From: Adiantum capillus-veneris
Taxonomy: Eukaryota; Streptophyta; Polypodiopsida; Polypodiales; Pteridaceae
Direction: 5' to 3'
Assembly: GCA_014529385.2 (NCBI GenBank)
Contig: CM043963.1
Span: forward strand, 5,989,501 to 6,053,500
Length of the DNA: 64,000 bases
The notes under the pieces were generated by a model, which saw only the letters and a list, made by a program, of their open reading frames with translations, was not told the origin of the DNA and did no database searches. Position numbers and translations under genes: made by a program. Numbering within the stretch: the stretch's first letter is position 1; each line of letters begins with the position of its first letter. Positions 35,006-49,927 of this stretch are shown here, in pieces.

Positions 35006-35683
35006 CAAGCACTTGTCATAGCTTTCTTGATTTTTTTCAAATCCTTCTTAAATTTGGAGATATTATTATATCCCTAATGAGTTTTAGCACAATAAGAAAA
35101 TTGAATGCAGTGTACACAGGTGGATATTTGAAAGGCGAATATCTAAAACAACTTGAAAGTTCGGATCTTTAGGGTGTCTATTTGGGGTTTTGTTCTAGCT
35201 AGCAAGGTTTAGCTCATTTGCTACACCCATGCAAGAGATATAGGTGCTTTTGACATTGGTAGCCCTTGACACATTCTACATACACTTTAGTGTCTTTAAG
35301 TCCCCCCTATGTACCATTCCACCTTGTACCTACCAAATCCCTCAACATCTAGCTCCTCCCTAGCCTATTGAGCTTTGATTATTACAGGGATAATAGTGTG
35401 GTGGAATACCCAATTCAACACATTCTGAAATATTTACTCTCGGGGAGTCCACTATGTAAAAATTGCATGGAACATGTGCAAACAAGAGGTATTTAAATAA
35501 TACCTTACCTAAATATTTTGAAGTATTATATGTACCCCTTATTACATGTCAAAGAACAGATTGTTGAAAGAGTCAAACTTCAGATCTTTCTTCTTACCAA
35601 GATATATTTCATTGATGTGGAAAGGCTCTCCAAGAATCTCCATGACCTTGGAATTAATTTTGATCTTGACATGTTGAGAAATT
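35006..35683. other. Unassigned region
   Basis: No feature recognised beyond AT-rich sequence. Confidence 0.3.
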
Positions 35684-35950
35684 GATGCCTTTGGAAGCAA
35701 GGACCCCTTTAGTCTTTATTGCTTCTTGTTTATATTGAGATGAGCTAAAGAGCTTTTGGTAACGTGTCCTACTACTTCCAAATTTGTGCAAAGTGCCATA
35801 TTTGTCCATAGTAGATGCCTTTGGAAGCAAGGACCCCTTCAGTCTTTATTGATTTAGGTTTATATTGATGAGCTTGAAGAGATTTTGGTAACTGCCCTGC
35901 TGATTCCAACTTTGTGCGAAGTTCCTTGAATTTCATCTTTGTCCATAGTA
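35684..35950. repeat. 130 bp tandem duplication
   Basis: GATGCCTTTGGAAGCAAGGA starts at 35684 and again at 35814; both copies end in TTTGTCCATAGTA. Small indels separate the copies. No coding is evident. Confidence 0.9.
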
Positions 35951-36965
35951 GAACTTTGCAAAAATGCATTGATACATTTCTACCTAGCAACCCTAGATAT
36001 TATTTCATTCATTAGGTTTCTAACAACAAGTGGAATCACTTCACAACATGATCGTGAGTGACACCTCTCATGTTTCCTTGTAAACAATTTGGCTGAACTA
36101 AGGACCTGAGGTAAACACAACGAAATACTATAGCATCTAAAGATACCAACTTGCAAAACAGATATCAATTTGATAAAAAAAATAAGAGAAATTTTACCTC
36201 ATTGCTTTGATTCTTCTACTATAGCCTCCACCTCCGCACTTGAGACTCTCTATATTCCTCAAGTTCCTTTGTCTTTGTCTAAGTTCAAGCTATGTCCTCT
36301 TTCTTCTCACTGTATTCAGCAATGATTAGAGATTCTTTTCCTTCTTCTTTCTTTCTTGAAGCTTAAGATTAAGAGAATCCTTCTACTATAGTAGCAAATG
36401 GTTTTTGAGCTTAAGAATGTTCCTTTCTGTGGTAAGTTTTTGTGTATAGCCTAATATCCCTTTCATGCCATCTCCAACAAATCTCATCAATGAAGAACAA
36501 TTGAAACATTGTGGGCTGCATTTGGTGATGGGGTCTATGGGTTACAATCTACCATCTGACCATAGATCAATGTGCTTCTTTTGTTCTAATCTCAATGCTT
36601 CTATGTAAGAAGGAAGAGTTTCACAAATCCTATTTATTTTTTTGAGAGGGTAATATTCATCTTCCAACTCAATATGGAGATGATACATGCTTCTTTTACT
36701 AGGATTCATGGAGATGATGTGGGGAAGATGATGAGTTGGATATGGTGTAGAGAAAGGTGTAGTGAAAGGGAAAAATGAGTAGAGGGAAATTTGAAATTTG
36801 GACCAAAGTGAAAAACGATGCATAGAGAGGGAGAATTTTTGGAAAAGGGAAACACTACCATTTCTTTTAGGTGGAATTTGAGACCTCAAACTTCCCCTTA
36901 TGTTGGATTTCCAGATTAGGTATCACACTCTTGAACATATTTTAGAGAAATAGCCAGCGAGGAAC
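35951..36965. other. Unassigned region
   Basis: No domain recognised. A minus-strand open frame (36889-36542, 115 codons) is Pro/Ser-rich at first and has no recognisable motif. Confidence 0.3.
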
Positions 36966-37460
36966 TTGAACATCAAAGTTCTTCAGTGGTTGGCCCATTT
37001 CTGGGATATCAACACTAAGAAGTGGAAAGAAGTAGACCAAGTGGCTACTGAGTTCCACGTAAATGACACTAAAAGACTATTGGTGAATAGGATGGTGGAA
37101 GGGCTGGGAAAGCATGTGATGCCTATTTGTGAGTTGAACATCGAGTGGAAAGCCTGGAGATGGCCCAAAGATAGGCAGTTTGGTATCCCGCATACCATGA
37201 GTATATACCACACTTTAATGCTCAAGAATGGTTGGTTCTCCCCCCTTAACAAATAATGGGGATTGCGATGGATGGGAGCAAAATGGGTGATGGTTACAAA
37301 TAACATCTAGAACCTACATTCAATGAAAATATTCTTATGGAAGGTGTTACAGGGAGTTCTATTGGTAGGAGTGAAGGTCATGGCCAAAGGTATTGGGTTA
37401 GATAGGTGTTTGGGGTGTAAAAAGTCAAGTGGGGACCTTTCTCACTTATTCAAGAGATGC
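36966..37460 (+). pseudogene. LINE (non-LTR retrotransposon) C-terminal zinc-binding region
   Basis: Translation gives WPKDRQFGIPHTMSIYHTLM, then (past two stops) KIFLWKVLQGVLLVGVKVM, then GIGLDRCLGCKKSSGDLSHL and FKRC. The W-K-x-L...L-x-V/T...C-x2-C...H-x4-C pattern is the RT-associated zinc-binding domain (zf-RVT) near the C-terminus of plant LINE ORF2. The endonuclease and RT domains are absent, and no poly(A) tail is evident, so it is an internal fragment. Confidence 0.65.
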
Positions 37461-38721
<1,261 letters not shown>

Positions 38722-38799
38722 TCCTCTGCATGCTATCGTGTGGCTCTGCTTCCACGATTGGGAAAAGAATAAAAAGATGCGAATAGAATTTTATTGAAT

Positions 38800-39008
38800 T
38801 TCACATGTTTATTGAGCAGTGAGGCTTAGTAAGAAGAAAGTTCAATGCTATGTATGCCAATTATGGTGCACTTAATAGAGCAATAAGTGCTCAAGGAGCA
38901 CCTAAAGTCTAGAATTGCATCTCTTGTAGTGCATTGGTAGTGGGGTATGCTAGTGGACTTGTGCTTGGCACTAATGTGGTTGAGATGTATGCCTAATATA
39001 GTTGTAAC
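38800..39008 (-). repeat. Inverted copy of the repeat at 26090-26302
   Basis: Reverse-complement match, for example TGTTTATTGAGCAGTGAGGC against the ACTACTCAATAAACA phrase near 26287, and GGTTGAGATGTATGCCTAAT against 26106-26125. The shared segment is about 210 bp. Confidence 0.8.
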
Positions 39009-39010
39009 AA

Positions 39011-39610
39011 ATGATGAAGTTAATTGAGGAGTTTGCTGCAAAGGGCTTTGATGGGACACCAACAATTCCAATTTTTTTGAAGATGCTTCAATTGGTCAAA
39101 AGGTTTTTTCTTGAAGTGGAAACCATGAAGACAAAGAAGCAAATGGATGAAGCTTTGGACGCAGTATACAACGAGATCTCAGTCTTTGATGGTTATGATT
39201 CAGAGGGCTACCACCTAGAGTGCTATGAAATGGAAAACAAATCAAGAGAGATACGTGAAGAGTTAATGACTAGAACCTTTGATCAATTAGTGAGTTCAAA
39301 TTTGAAGGAGAAGATTCAAGAGCTTACCGAAGCCTGGAATGAAAATCGGAATTATTTTAAAGAAGCTACTACACGAGTAAGTGATTAGCATTATGCAGGA
39401 TATACAAAACAAATTCCAAGTCTACCAACTTACTTAGATATTTGAGAGCAAGTACGATCAAAATTAGAAGCTGTGATTGATGAGTGTATTCTACGAGATG
39501 ATACTTTCTTACATGCTAATGATGAAGATATAGTTAAATTTGTGTACAAAAAGCTGGGTTTTGCAGATGCCTTACATAAAGTAGAAATCTTGAGGGTGAG
39601 ACTATACACC
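39011..39610 (+). pseudogene. Unknown helical ORF cut by an LTR insertion
   Basis: One frame stays open for about 200 codons with only a TAG (39386) and a TGA (39442), then is cut exactly where the LTR begins at 39611. The translation is highly charged and predicted helical (TKKQMDEALDAVYNEISVFD, LKEKIQELTEAWNENRNYF), followed by DEDIVKFVYKKLGFADALHK. I do not recognise the family. The remainder has not been found to the right. The ACACC at 39606-39610 would be one TSD copy. It could be a host gene exon or another retroelement ORF. Confidence 0.4.
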
Positions 39611-40576
39611 TGTTAACCAGCTAGGTTAACAGTGGCCAACAGACCACTCAAAGATGTTGTTTACTATTTTTAGTAAATGCTAATGATGCTAGATGATGAT
39701 GAAGTGAAGACAAGCAAGAGATGCAGAGAAGATATGAAATGAACGACTATCTATGAAGTTATGGTCACAATCGACGGTGGTCACTTAAGTTCTTATGATT
39801 TCCCGTCAAATGACCACAAGTGTGGATTGTAATTATGTTTTGGGCTCATCATGAGTTACATGTTGTAATCATTGTGCTATATTTAGAGCCTAGGCAGAGC
39901 AGATATTAGATTAAGTGAGTCTGGCCAATTGGGCACCCGATCACTTCTAAAAAATCTAGTGAGTATAAAGGTAAAAACCCACAATGTGAATGTCAATTCA
40001 CATATATTTGAGAAAATCTTTGTGAAGAAGGTGATGGCTATGGAGTCCTCGAGCTCTCTACGTGCGCACATGGACGGTTTGGCTTCATGCCATAGCTAAA
40101 CTCTAACATCTTCTCTCTCATTTACTCATGCTTGTAATCTTTTGCTTGATTAATGAAGATTAGTGGCTGATTTTGTGATTAATATCTCTCTTTTATCTTG
40201 TTTCCCTCTTGTTTAAGCTTGCTTCTAAGTGTGTGTGTAGGCTTGTGTAGAGTTTGTGGGCCTGTGTGTGTTCACTCTATGCTATTTTATCTGCATTGTG
40301 TGCTTTATTAGAGAAGGATTAGTGATTGATTAGTGAGTTTTGAGTATGATTAAGCTTGATTGTGAGAGATTAGGCCGAATGGTAGAGTAGCAGTGTGCTT
40401 ACTCCTCGTAGCATCATCATTCCTTCTCCATAGCTCTCTTTGTGTGTAGATTTCACCTTCTTATCCTCCATTTGGCACGCACAAGCTTCTTTGTGTGTTT
40501 CCATGCCCTAGCCGATCATACTCCTCGGATTGACATTATGCTGGTGTCTCCACTATGCTAGGCCGACGTTCCAACA
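39611..40576 (+). repeat. Complete LTR (TGTTAACC...TTCCAACA) of element D
   Basis: 966 bp. The start is fixed by alignment with 30795, the end by the primer site 1 bp downstream. CTATATTTAGAGC near 39877 could be a TATA box. The U5 part (40378-40576) recurs inverted at 28632. No second copy is visible to 64000, so the partner LTR is lost or beyond the window. Confidence 0.88.
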
Positions 40577-40577
40577 T

Positions 40578-40595
40578 TGGCGCCGTTGCCGGGGA
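40578..40595 (+). other. Element D: primer-binding site (tRNA-Asp)
   Basis: TGGCGCCGTTGCCGGGGA, complementary to the 3' end of plant tRNA-Asp(GTC). This is the site typical of Athila-type Ty3/gypsy elements and sets the + orientation. Confidence 0.9.
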
Positions 40596-43500
40596 CGATT
40601 GCCTAAGCTAGAGGTGCCATTAGAGTGATTAGAAGAGTCGGAAAATTGGTTTGCAATTGGAGTAATTGGTGCTTGGAAAAGCGTTGATTATGGTTTGTAT
40701 GACTCAACACACCCCACACACATTGCTAATTGCTTGATTTTCTCACTAATTTTTTACTTTCTAACTCTCTAATTTTCCTAATTTTCACTAACTTTGGGCT
40801 TATTTTTTTGCTAATCGCCAAGTAATTTGTGGTGACACACATAGGTAGTAGTGTAATTAGATGTTTTGGCTACGTTCTTATGTGGTTAATGCGTCCTAAT
40901 TGTGCTTCATTTGCCCGTGGTGTGCTTCCAAAGTTGACTACCGGTCACTAACTTTTTTGCTAATTACACACTAATTAATTGGGCATTTTCTTTGGTGCTG
41001 ATTTGAATCATGATTAGAATGTGTGCCCAATGTGTTTGTGTGCTCAATGTGATGGAATTTGATGCTACTCATGAGATTTTTGATATTCGTTTGTAGGGAA
41101 TTTGCGGTAAAGCGATAGCGGATACACACAAGTGTGTGTAGATAGCAATTGCAAGCAGATTAATCATTGACAAATTGGTGCAATTGTGTGATGAAATTGG
41201 TGTGTAAGTTCTGATTTTCTTGCAGGTTTTGGTCAAGTGCTTTATGCACAAATTTTGGTGCAAATTTGTGTGCAGATTATGCCTGTCAATGTGTAGACGG
41301 ATGTGCAGAAAGTGGTGCACATTTGGTGCAAATTGTTTGTCGATTTGGTTGTGTTAAAGCATATGGTTGCTTATGGTTTGTGTATGGTTCCGTATCAGAT
41401 CTTTTGATGCCATAATAGCGCCGTTATGCTGTCAAAATTTTGGCAGAAATTGATGTGTATGCGGATGTGCATGTTTTGATGCAAAAGCGCTTGTTTGCAG
41501 TTGATTAATCATGGTTGAGTTGATTTTTTCTCATGTTGAAACTCTAATTCAAAGGTGTTGAACTGATGTGTAGAAGTTGTTAATTTTTTCGCTAATTTTT
41601 GGATCAATTTTTGAGCGAAGATCGTATTTTTAAGTGACCGTGACGCATGTTTGCTACAATGCCAGAAAATGGTTTTATGATTTGTTGCATGATCACATAG
41701 CTCGGGAAGTGCAAAATACTATTGGAATTGTTCAGAATTTTACAGGCTATTTTGGTAATTTTTTGATAATTTCTTGGTATTTTTTGCTAATTAATTACCT
41801 AATAATTGCTTTAAATTAGCGAAAACATTGTGAAAATTGGTGGAAATTGTGCACGAGGTCGATGTCGGGGAGTGGGCTTCATGTCTGTATCATTCTGTGA
41901 ACTGACTAGCTATTCTTGGCATTTTTCGGGTTTTGAACCACGCTAGGGCAAAAAAAAATTAGTTTTTGGAAATTTATGGGCTTAAAATTCAGTATAAATT
42001 AAAAATACAAAAAAGGGGGATGGAAACACACATTTTTCTTTTTTTATCTATTTTCTTTAATTTTTCTAGATTTATGGATATTATTATCAAATTTTTGAGT
42101 TTTTATTAGTTATTTGTACATATTTTGTAAATTATTTTGAATCTTGATTCTTGATTTTTTTTTTTGGGATTTAGAGTTTTTAGCCAATTTTAAATTTATT
42201 GTGAGTTTATTTTAATTGGGATCTTATTTTCTTTCTTAATTTTATTTTTCCATTAGATTTTATTTCTTAGTTTATTTCAATTGCTTTTTATTTATTTTTT
42301 ATTGTGTGGGTGTGCTCCCTTAACAAAAACTCCTAAAAATAAATAATAATAATTAAAAAAATACAAAGGTCAACCTTTTATTAAAAGGTTTTGGGGAGGT
42401 TGGCAGAGCCCAGCTCGTGCACGCGCGGTGCGCAGAGCCAGGCCCAGCCGCACTCAACCCGACCCCTTGGTTCTCCCACATATCACATTGAGAGCTCGAC
42501 TGCACCACATCCTCCTCCCCTTTTCGCGTTGTACCCCCTGCCCACACACGCTACCTCGCCCCCCTTCTTGAACTGTTGGCTTCCAACCCCACCGCCTTCA
42601 CCTCCAAGTTGGGCGCTGCATGACCTTGGATCACACCACACACTATCCTCCACCGGCACGCCCTGCCCTCTTGAGTACCCCCACATATCACGCTGACTTC
42701 CCCACTGGTTGATCCACATTTTTTCTAGGTCCACCACCGACTTCTACCACATCTTGACCTACGCCCACCTCCTTTTCCTACGCTATTTTTCCCACACATG
42801 TCCTACGCCCATCACCCTTTTCCTACGCCTACTCTTGACAAACTCATGCATGCACAGAAGCAGGCCCATCTTCTTTTCCTACGCTATTTTTTCCACACAT
42901 GTCCTACGCCCTTAGTTCCCTATAACCGTTGGCTGCCAACTTGCCTCAACGTGCCCTACAGTCACCAACCTTGCCCTACGTTCTAGGCACACACACCTTC
43001 ACCCTACAATACGTACGCCCTACTTGCCCACTACCCCGTCATCTCGTCATAGGCTCCTGGCCCCACACTACATACGCTCTTCTGAGCCTCTCTCTCCATC
43101 GTCATAGGCATTGGCTGGCACCTCACCACCCTTTACCTCCAAACTCTCCCTTTACATCCTTGCCACGCAGTAGCCCCAGATGCACTGACGGGACCCTCCA
43201 CGCCTGCTCTTCATACGCGGTATCTCGGAATACGGGTGCACCAGGCCCACCTGGTCAATAGGTCTCCATACGCTCTCTGATCTTCCTCCCACCCGAGATC
43301 ACTTCATACGCGGGCAAACAGCAGCGGCATCAAACTCTCATCACTTGGCTGCCCACGAACTCATCTACATATGCTAATAAGCTACAGCTACACTCTTCAC
43401 CGGCTTAGGCACACACAACATACACGTTGCTGTTCCTTCTCTCTCTTTAGAAAGAAACAACCGGCTCAAGGAAAGGAGCATAGACTTACATTAAATTCTA

Positions 43501-44488
43501 ATAGACCATAAGCACTTGGCACTCGGTGACCTAGTCTTCCTCACTCAAAACTTCCTCACTCAAAACTGCCTGCAAATTGTAAAACAAGCAACAGTGGGGC
43601 CACATAAAGGCCTAAAAACAAAAATGACAGCAACCTGCGCTCACATTGGGTATTAAATCTTCAAAAATCTTGAGAAATGGGCTTTGATCTAAACACACGA
43701 CTAGAAGAGAATCGACCAACAATTTAGCCACAACATAAAGTTGTGTAAATTAATGCAGAAGGCACATCTCTTGGATAGATTGCATTATTGCAAGTACTCC
43801 ATATCTGAATTTGATTGAACGCCATATTTCTTAGTAGAAATTGGACTTTAAACTAAATTAAATTGCTTAGAAGTATATCTAGAAATCCGGATGACCTATG
43901 GTCACCCGCGTGGCGGTTTAATTTAAATTAAACGCCATAGAAGTGTGCAATCAATGGGCAGATTGACCCTAGAATTGTAGAATTCGGTACAAAGCACATT
44001 GAGATCACAAAAGGCCAAATTTGAGTCAGTTCAAATTTTGGTAAAGGAAAAGTGCTTTCCTAGCTTGAATTTTGCAGATTTAAGAGCACAGTTCAGTGCC
44101 AATCAACTAAAACCAAGACATCACAGAGGCCAGGGGTCGTTTCAGTATAGTGGTAAGTAACTTTCCAACTAGTGCTACAGCCACAGGTAAATCAGGCCAT
44201 TGTAGCTGACAGTCAAGGCAGAGATCACAGCTAAAGTTTAGTAGTGAACTCTTGAAATTAGTAAAACCACTGGTCACCCGTGGGAGAGTCTGGAAAAAGA
44301 ATAAAAGTGCTCAGCCGGTTAGTGAAGGGCCTAAAAGCAAAATGGAGCAGCAGATGTAGCAGCCACAGTCAATGGCAATAAGGAAAAATCAAAGAATCTA
44401 TGATGCAGCTTCACGCTCATTAATGATAGTCAAACCAGCTTGAGTCAGGATAGAACTGATTGGTCATTTCAAAGATTTTCCATGCTAT
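40596..44488 (+). other. Element D: long non-coding leader
   Basis: About 3.9 kb between primer site and the gag-like ORF. The first part is T/G-rich with many GTGCAAATTTGTG phrases near 41200-41340. A GC-rich island occupies about 42390-43420. Within it CTTTTCCTACGCTATTTTT is repeated at 42772 and 42873 (101 bp period). No coding domain recognised. Confidence 0.45.
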
Positions 44489-47155
44489 ATGGATGATGCA
44501 AAAGATTGCTATCTAAAGTCCAAGAAAGATGCTTTGAAAAGTCCAACCATACAGGTTGTGGAAGTAGAAGAAGCTACCAGCATGGCCAATCCACAAAAGA
44601 ACCTAATGAAAGATTGTTTAGGATCCATGTACATGAAGCTAAAACCAGGATTTGACTTACACATATATATGTTGTACGGGCAAGATCTACCAAAAGTTAA
44701 CAGTTTTTGAGTCATCGTGCACTTGATAAACTCAAAGGACAAAAACTGTAGCAATATCTATAGAGACATGGAAGGTAGATGGTACAAAGCAGAAACGACT
44801 CAACAAGCAATTGAAGGAACGTATCGATACTTCATAGCTCATGAAGATGGTTCAAAGTTGGGTGACAGATACATGTCAACAAGTGGTAATATCTGCCGCT
44901 TAGTAATGAGCTCACCCTTAGCTTCCAATACAGATACAGCAGTGTCTCAGAACAAAGAATCAACTCAAATGACGGGGCCTACTGCAATCCATCTACTAAA
45001 ACATGGAGCCTTTGTCAGCATGAAAGAATTCTTTGAAGCCATTTGTAAACGACAGTTGCCTTCCGCACCATGAGAAGTCAATGAACAGCCTGAACCAATA
45101 GCACTCAAATGGATCCAAGAAACGAGATGGAAAGATCCAATCTACTTGGATTCTAATGGACAAAGATGGATCCAAATGACAGGAGTAATGACATTTGGTG
45201 AAACGGCTCCAAGGACACTATGTGCCAAGCGCATTAAAGATCGCAGCTATGATATAGATGGAAGATTCTATTATCCAGATCTTATTGTTGCAGATAAATT
45301 CTCAGAACAAGAAGCAGCTATCATCTTATCACCAACAACACCAGAAGCCCAAGTTGACAGACAGACACATGAAAAAATGATACCTCATCAGGTAATAATT
45401 GGTCATATTGTCCCTATTGCACAAATTCAACCACTAGAGGATAGGTAAGTGCACTCTAAAATCCCTAGGCTTTCACTGACACATGAACAGACTTTAAATG
45501 TACCTAAGAAACATTCAAATCCTTTCATTCCACATATGAGTGCCACATCACAAGAGCCACAACTACAAAACACTGCACATGCACCACAAAGTGCACCAAC
45601 GCAAACAATTGCACAATCAAGGGAAGTACCTGCTATTGTGATAGCACAAGCTCGCAAAGATCTAGCTCAATTAGTAGAGCTAGTGGACAAAGCTCAAGAA
45701 ATGCTCACATCTGTCATAAGTAAGATTCTTTCTATAGATAGGGAACACTCTCGGATAGGAGTCCAGTCTCCACCTAAGTCATTGTCATCCGGACAACCCT
45801 ATCAACTTCAAACAACAGTGGAGAGTTCTAATACTCTCATGAATTCGAACGGGCAACAAAAGCCACATGTAGGATCAAGAAAACAACATAGTCCTAGGAC
45901 TATGCAGAAGCCACAGGTAAAAGATCACATGTTGGTCGCAGACCTACAATTGAAGATAATCATAGATACAGAGGCTGAAACGACAATCTACCAAGGTGGT
46001 AATGGAAGATTTTACAAGCTTCTTAATGATGCAAAAATGGAAGGAATTAAAGATTACCAAGCAAAGCCAGTGTCAGTGATGGTATTCAAGTACATACATG
46101 TCATTCAAATGACATACTTGTTCAAAGATGCTATGAGCAACCAATATCAACAATATTATGGAGAGCTACCTCCACCAGGTATGGTACAAATAGAAATGGA
46201 TGGGCACTACTACAAATGTGGTATTGACCATCTAATACCCAATTGTCCAGTCAAGCTACGCGTAGAAAAAATGAAGCAGCAAGGCCAAGCCAGTATCAAT
46301 AAATCAGCAACAAATAAATCAACAAAGCAAAGGTCTCCGACGAGGTCCTCAGAAAGAAAGAAAATCTTGTCACAAGACACAAGAGACAGACTTATGACCA
46401 GGATACTGGAGGTTAAAGGCATCAATGATATTCTGATTGAAAATCCAGCTGTCAAAAAAGATCAGCTTAACCTGATGGTCACCAATAGCTTAAAAGATTT
46501 AAAGTCTGAGGTCAAACAAACTGACGTGGATGCAACGGACAGTTCAATGTCCGAGGAAGTGGATGAAGACATTATCTGTGATAACTATGAAGAGCTAACA
46601 AAGGTGATGAAATCACAAATGGCAAACATGGACATGGAATTAAAGAATCTACATGACAATGCAACTAGCACAGACAATTCAACGGTCAAAGATACAGTTA
46701 GGAAATTGACACAGACAGAGATCAAGTCTCAAAGCCAAGGAAAGATGACCAAAAAGATCATTAAAGAGAAATGTGAACCCGTGGCCATGGTAAGCATTGC
46801 AGCTGAAGATGTTGGCATATTTTCTATCAATTTTCATCTAAGTGCAGACTTGAAAGCTCTAAAATGCATGTTTGGCATATGTGAAGGTGCTAATGAAACA
46901 TACCCATGGCTTTATTGCATGGCAAGCATGGGAACAAAAAGGTGGATGGCTACAAATGAAGTTGGAAAACCACACTCTAGATAGCATGTTGATTTATCTT
47001 GCTATCCTTCTTCTTCCAAGATTTGGGATTACATTCTTTCAATAGAGCTTGAAAATGTATATATTTGTGTATTCCATGCTGAAATCAAAATTTTGGACCA
47101 AATACTTACATTTAGATTATGCATACACATGAAAGCTAACAATACTTGCAGATGA
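44489..47155 (+). pseudogene. Element D: long gag-like ORF with only point stops
   Basis: A single frame runs about 885 codons interrupted by four stops (TGA 44708, TGA 45071, TAA 45446, TAG 46982) and no frameshift. The middle has Gln/Pro-rich sequence. Near 46200 is DGHYYKCGIDHLIPNCPVKL, a zinc-knuckle shape with the first Cys replaced by Tyr. A motif with Gly followed by aromatics recurs: EGRWYKAET, DGRFYYPDL, NGRFYKLL, DGHYYKC. The C-terminal part is acidic (VDEDIICDNYEEL). Position after an Asp primer site suggests gag, but capsid motifs are not recognisable. No protease or RT follows. Confidence 0.5.
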
Positions 47156-47692
47156 ATGCATTAAAAAATATGAAGCTTTGCTTTCACAAATGGGTTTTCA
47201 TGGTTTTCATATACTTCTAAAAAAAGATCTAAAACTTTCCAAAGGAATAGATGATGTTCAAAATCTAGAATATTTTTGAGCAACCATGATGGTAAGCATC
47301 TTAATGCAGTACAGGGTTGCTGGAAGGATCTTTGTTTAATCACTGCACATGCCAAGATTAAACCAGATGTAGCCAACAAGATAATGGAATTATGGAAGAC
47401 ACTTGATGGATTCTTGCAGATTTTAGGACAACAAGTTAGTACAATCACATATGTACAAGGCTTCAAGAGGACAATACATAATTTGATAACAACAATTAAA
47501 GATCCATGCGAAGCAAAATACATCACTTACTACTTGGTAAGCTTCCAAAAGCACTCCTTTGAGGCTATAAAAAACCAGTTTGAATTATCAAACTTATTTT
47601 TTTTTCTTTCTTATGCAGCATATACTCTATCTACATTGTTTTCATTTTGCAAAGAGCGGACCACTTGCTACATGGAAATACATAAGGAATGA
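47151..47692 (+). pseudogene. Unknown ORF with a possible 82 bp intron
   Basis: Starts after TACTTGCAG (acceptor-like) with DECIKKYEALLSQMGFHGFH, then after a stop and frame change KHLNAVQGCWKDLCLITAHA and ELWKTLDGFLQILGQQVSTI. At 47537 GTAAGC and at 47618 a T-rich ...TTTCTTATGCAG bracket an 82 bp stretch with all features of a plant intron. The family is not recognised. It may be a 3' exon of the ORF at 44489-47155 or a separate gene fragment. Confidence 0.35.
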
Positions 47693-48789
<1,097 letters not shown>

Positions 48790-48868
48790 GGCATGTGTGT
48801 GTTAAAAAAAAGCGGTAAATGGTTCTATCATTGTACCACCCAAGCTTCTTCTTCTCGATCATCATCTG

Positions 48869-48871
<3 letters not shown>

Positions 48872-48921
<50 letters not shown>
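48872..48921. repeat. Microsatellite (CT)n
   Basis: About 25 CT units, 80 bp after the previous array. Confidence 0.97.
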
Positions 48922-48926
<5 letters not shown>

Positions 48927-49927
48927 ACATTCACAATTTATGAATCTCTCTCTCTCACTGTCCTTGTGGGACGCATGTCTAACCTCACACCATCGTATCT
49001 TATTGTAGTATTAGCAAGAACCACGATTAATTTGTCAAACCATGGGACGAAGCTGACTCGACTAGTGCATAGAGGCTACAAGAGGTTGTCAATCTCTCGG
49101 AAAAAAACTAACAACTCGCATCTAACTCAAGCTACACTCAAGTGACTGAAATCACCAAAAGCTAATCGCTCATCAACAAGCAAATCACATCTGTTACAGC
49201 ATCAAATGACATCCAAACGTAACAAAACTTCTAGGACAAGTTTATAAGACCTAAGCACACAGGCTTATGGTCTCAAACCCCACTTTAGGTCAAGTTCCAA
49301 AATCGCGATTATTAACAGCAGTGGATTTTTGACCTAGTTGTTTTCAACCCAGAATGCATCTAAACGCTTAGCAATGATGCCCCAATACCCCGTCTATGCT
49401 TAGTTTTCGATTTAAAAGTGTAAATTCCTAGTTATGATGAAATTAGGCCGCGGGTCAGCAATGCCAAAAGCTACAAAATACTGTGAACTGCTTACCTCAA
49501 TGCATAGAGCTCTTACCTGGCGGTTGCAATGTAGCAAACGCAATCACAATGTGACAACCGAAGAGGGAGTAGGAAGTGCGAGAAGGAGAGGAGTGAGCGT
49601 CGTTAGCTCACGTTGTGTATTTCTTATCCAAAAACTTATAAAAAACTTAGAAATATTGGCTTTTATACCTTAGCCAAGGTTTTTGGGTGGTCAAAACTAA
49701 TAATCTGGAGTTCTACCAAAGATGGGTGATGATTGGCTGATATAATCTGGAAGCTTGTAGACCTGACTCATTAATTACAGAGTTTATCCGAGAAAGTAGG
49801 AGTTATGATATTTCTGATTCATCAAAATAGTAATTGTTTTACAAAGAGAACTCCAAAAAATGGTGTCCGTGTTAGCTTGCTGCTAACATTACCCCCCTCC
49901 TCGCATGTGTCGTCCCTTGACACAGCC
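48922..49927. other. Non-coding flank with one palindrome half-copy
   Basis: No coding recognised. AAAATCGCGATTATTAACAG at 49299-49318 is a shortened copy of the palindrome found at 53674 and 54251. It is followed by similar context (CAGCAGTGG versus CAACAGTGA). Confidence 0.4.

Noticed and set aside
42353-43300. GC-rich island as a host gene or CpG-island promoter
   Set aside because: Frames are Pro/His/Ser-rich with no domain, stops in each frame, and it lies within element D's leader.
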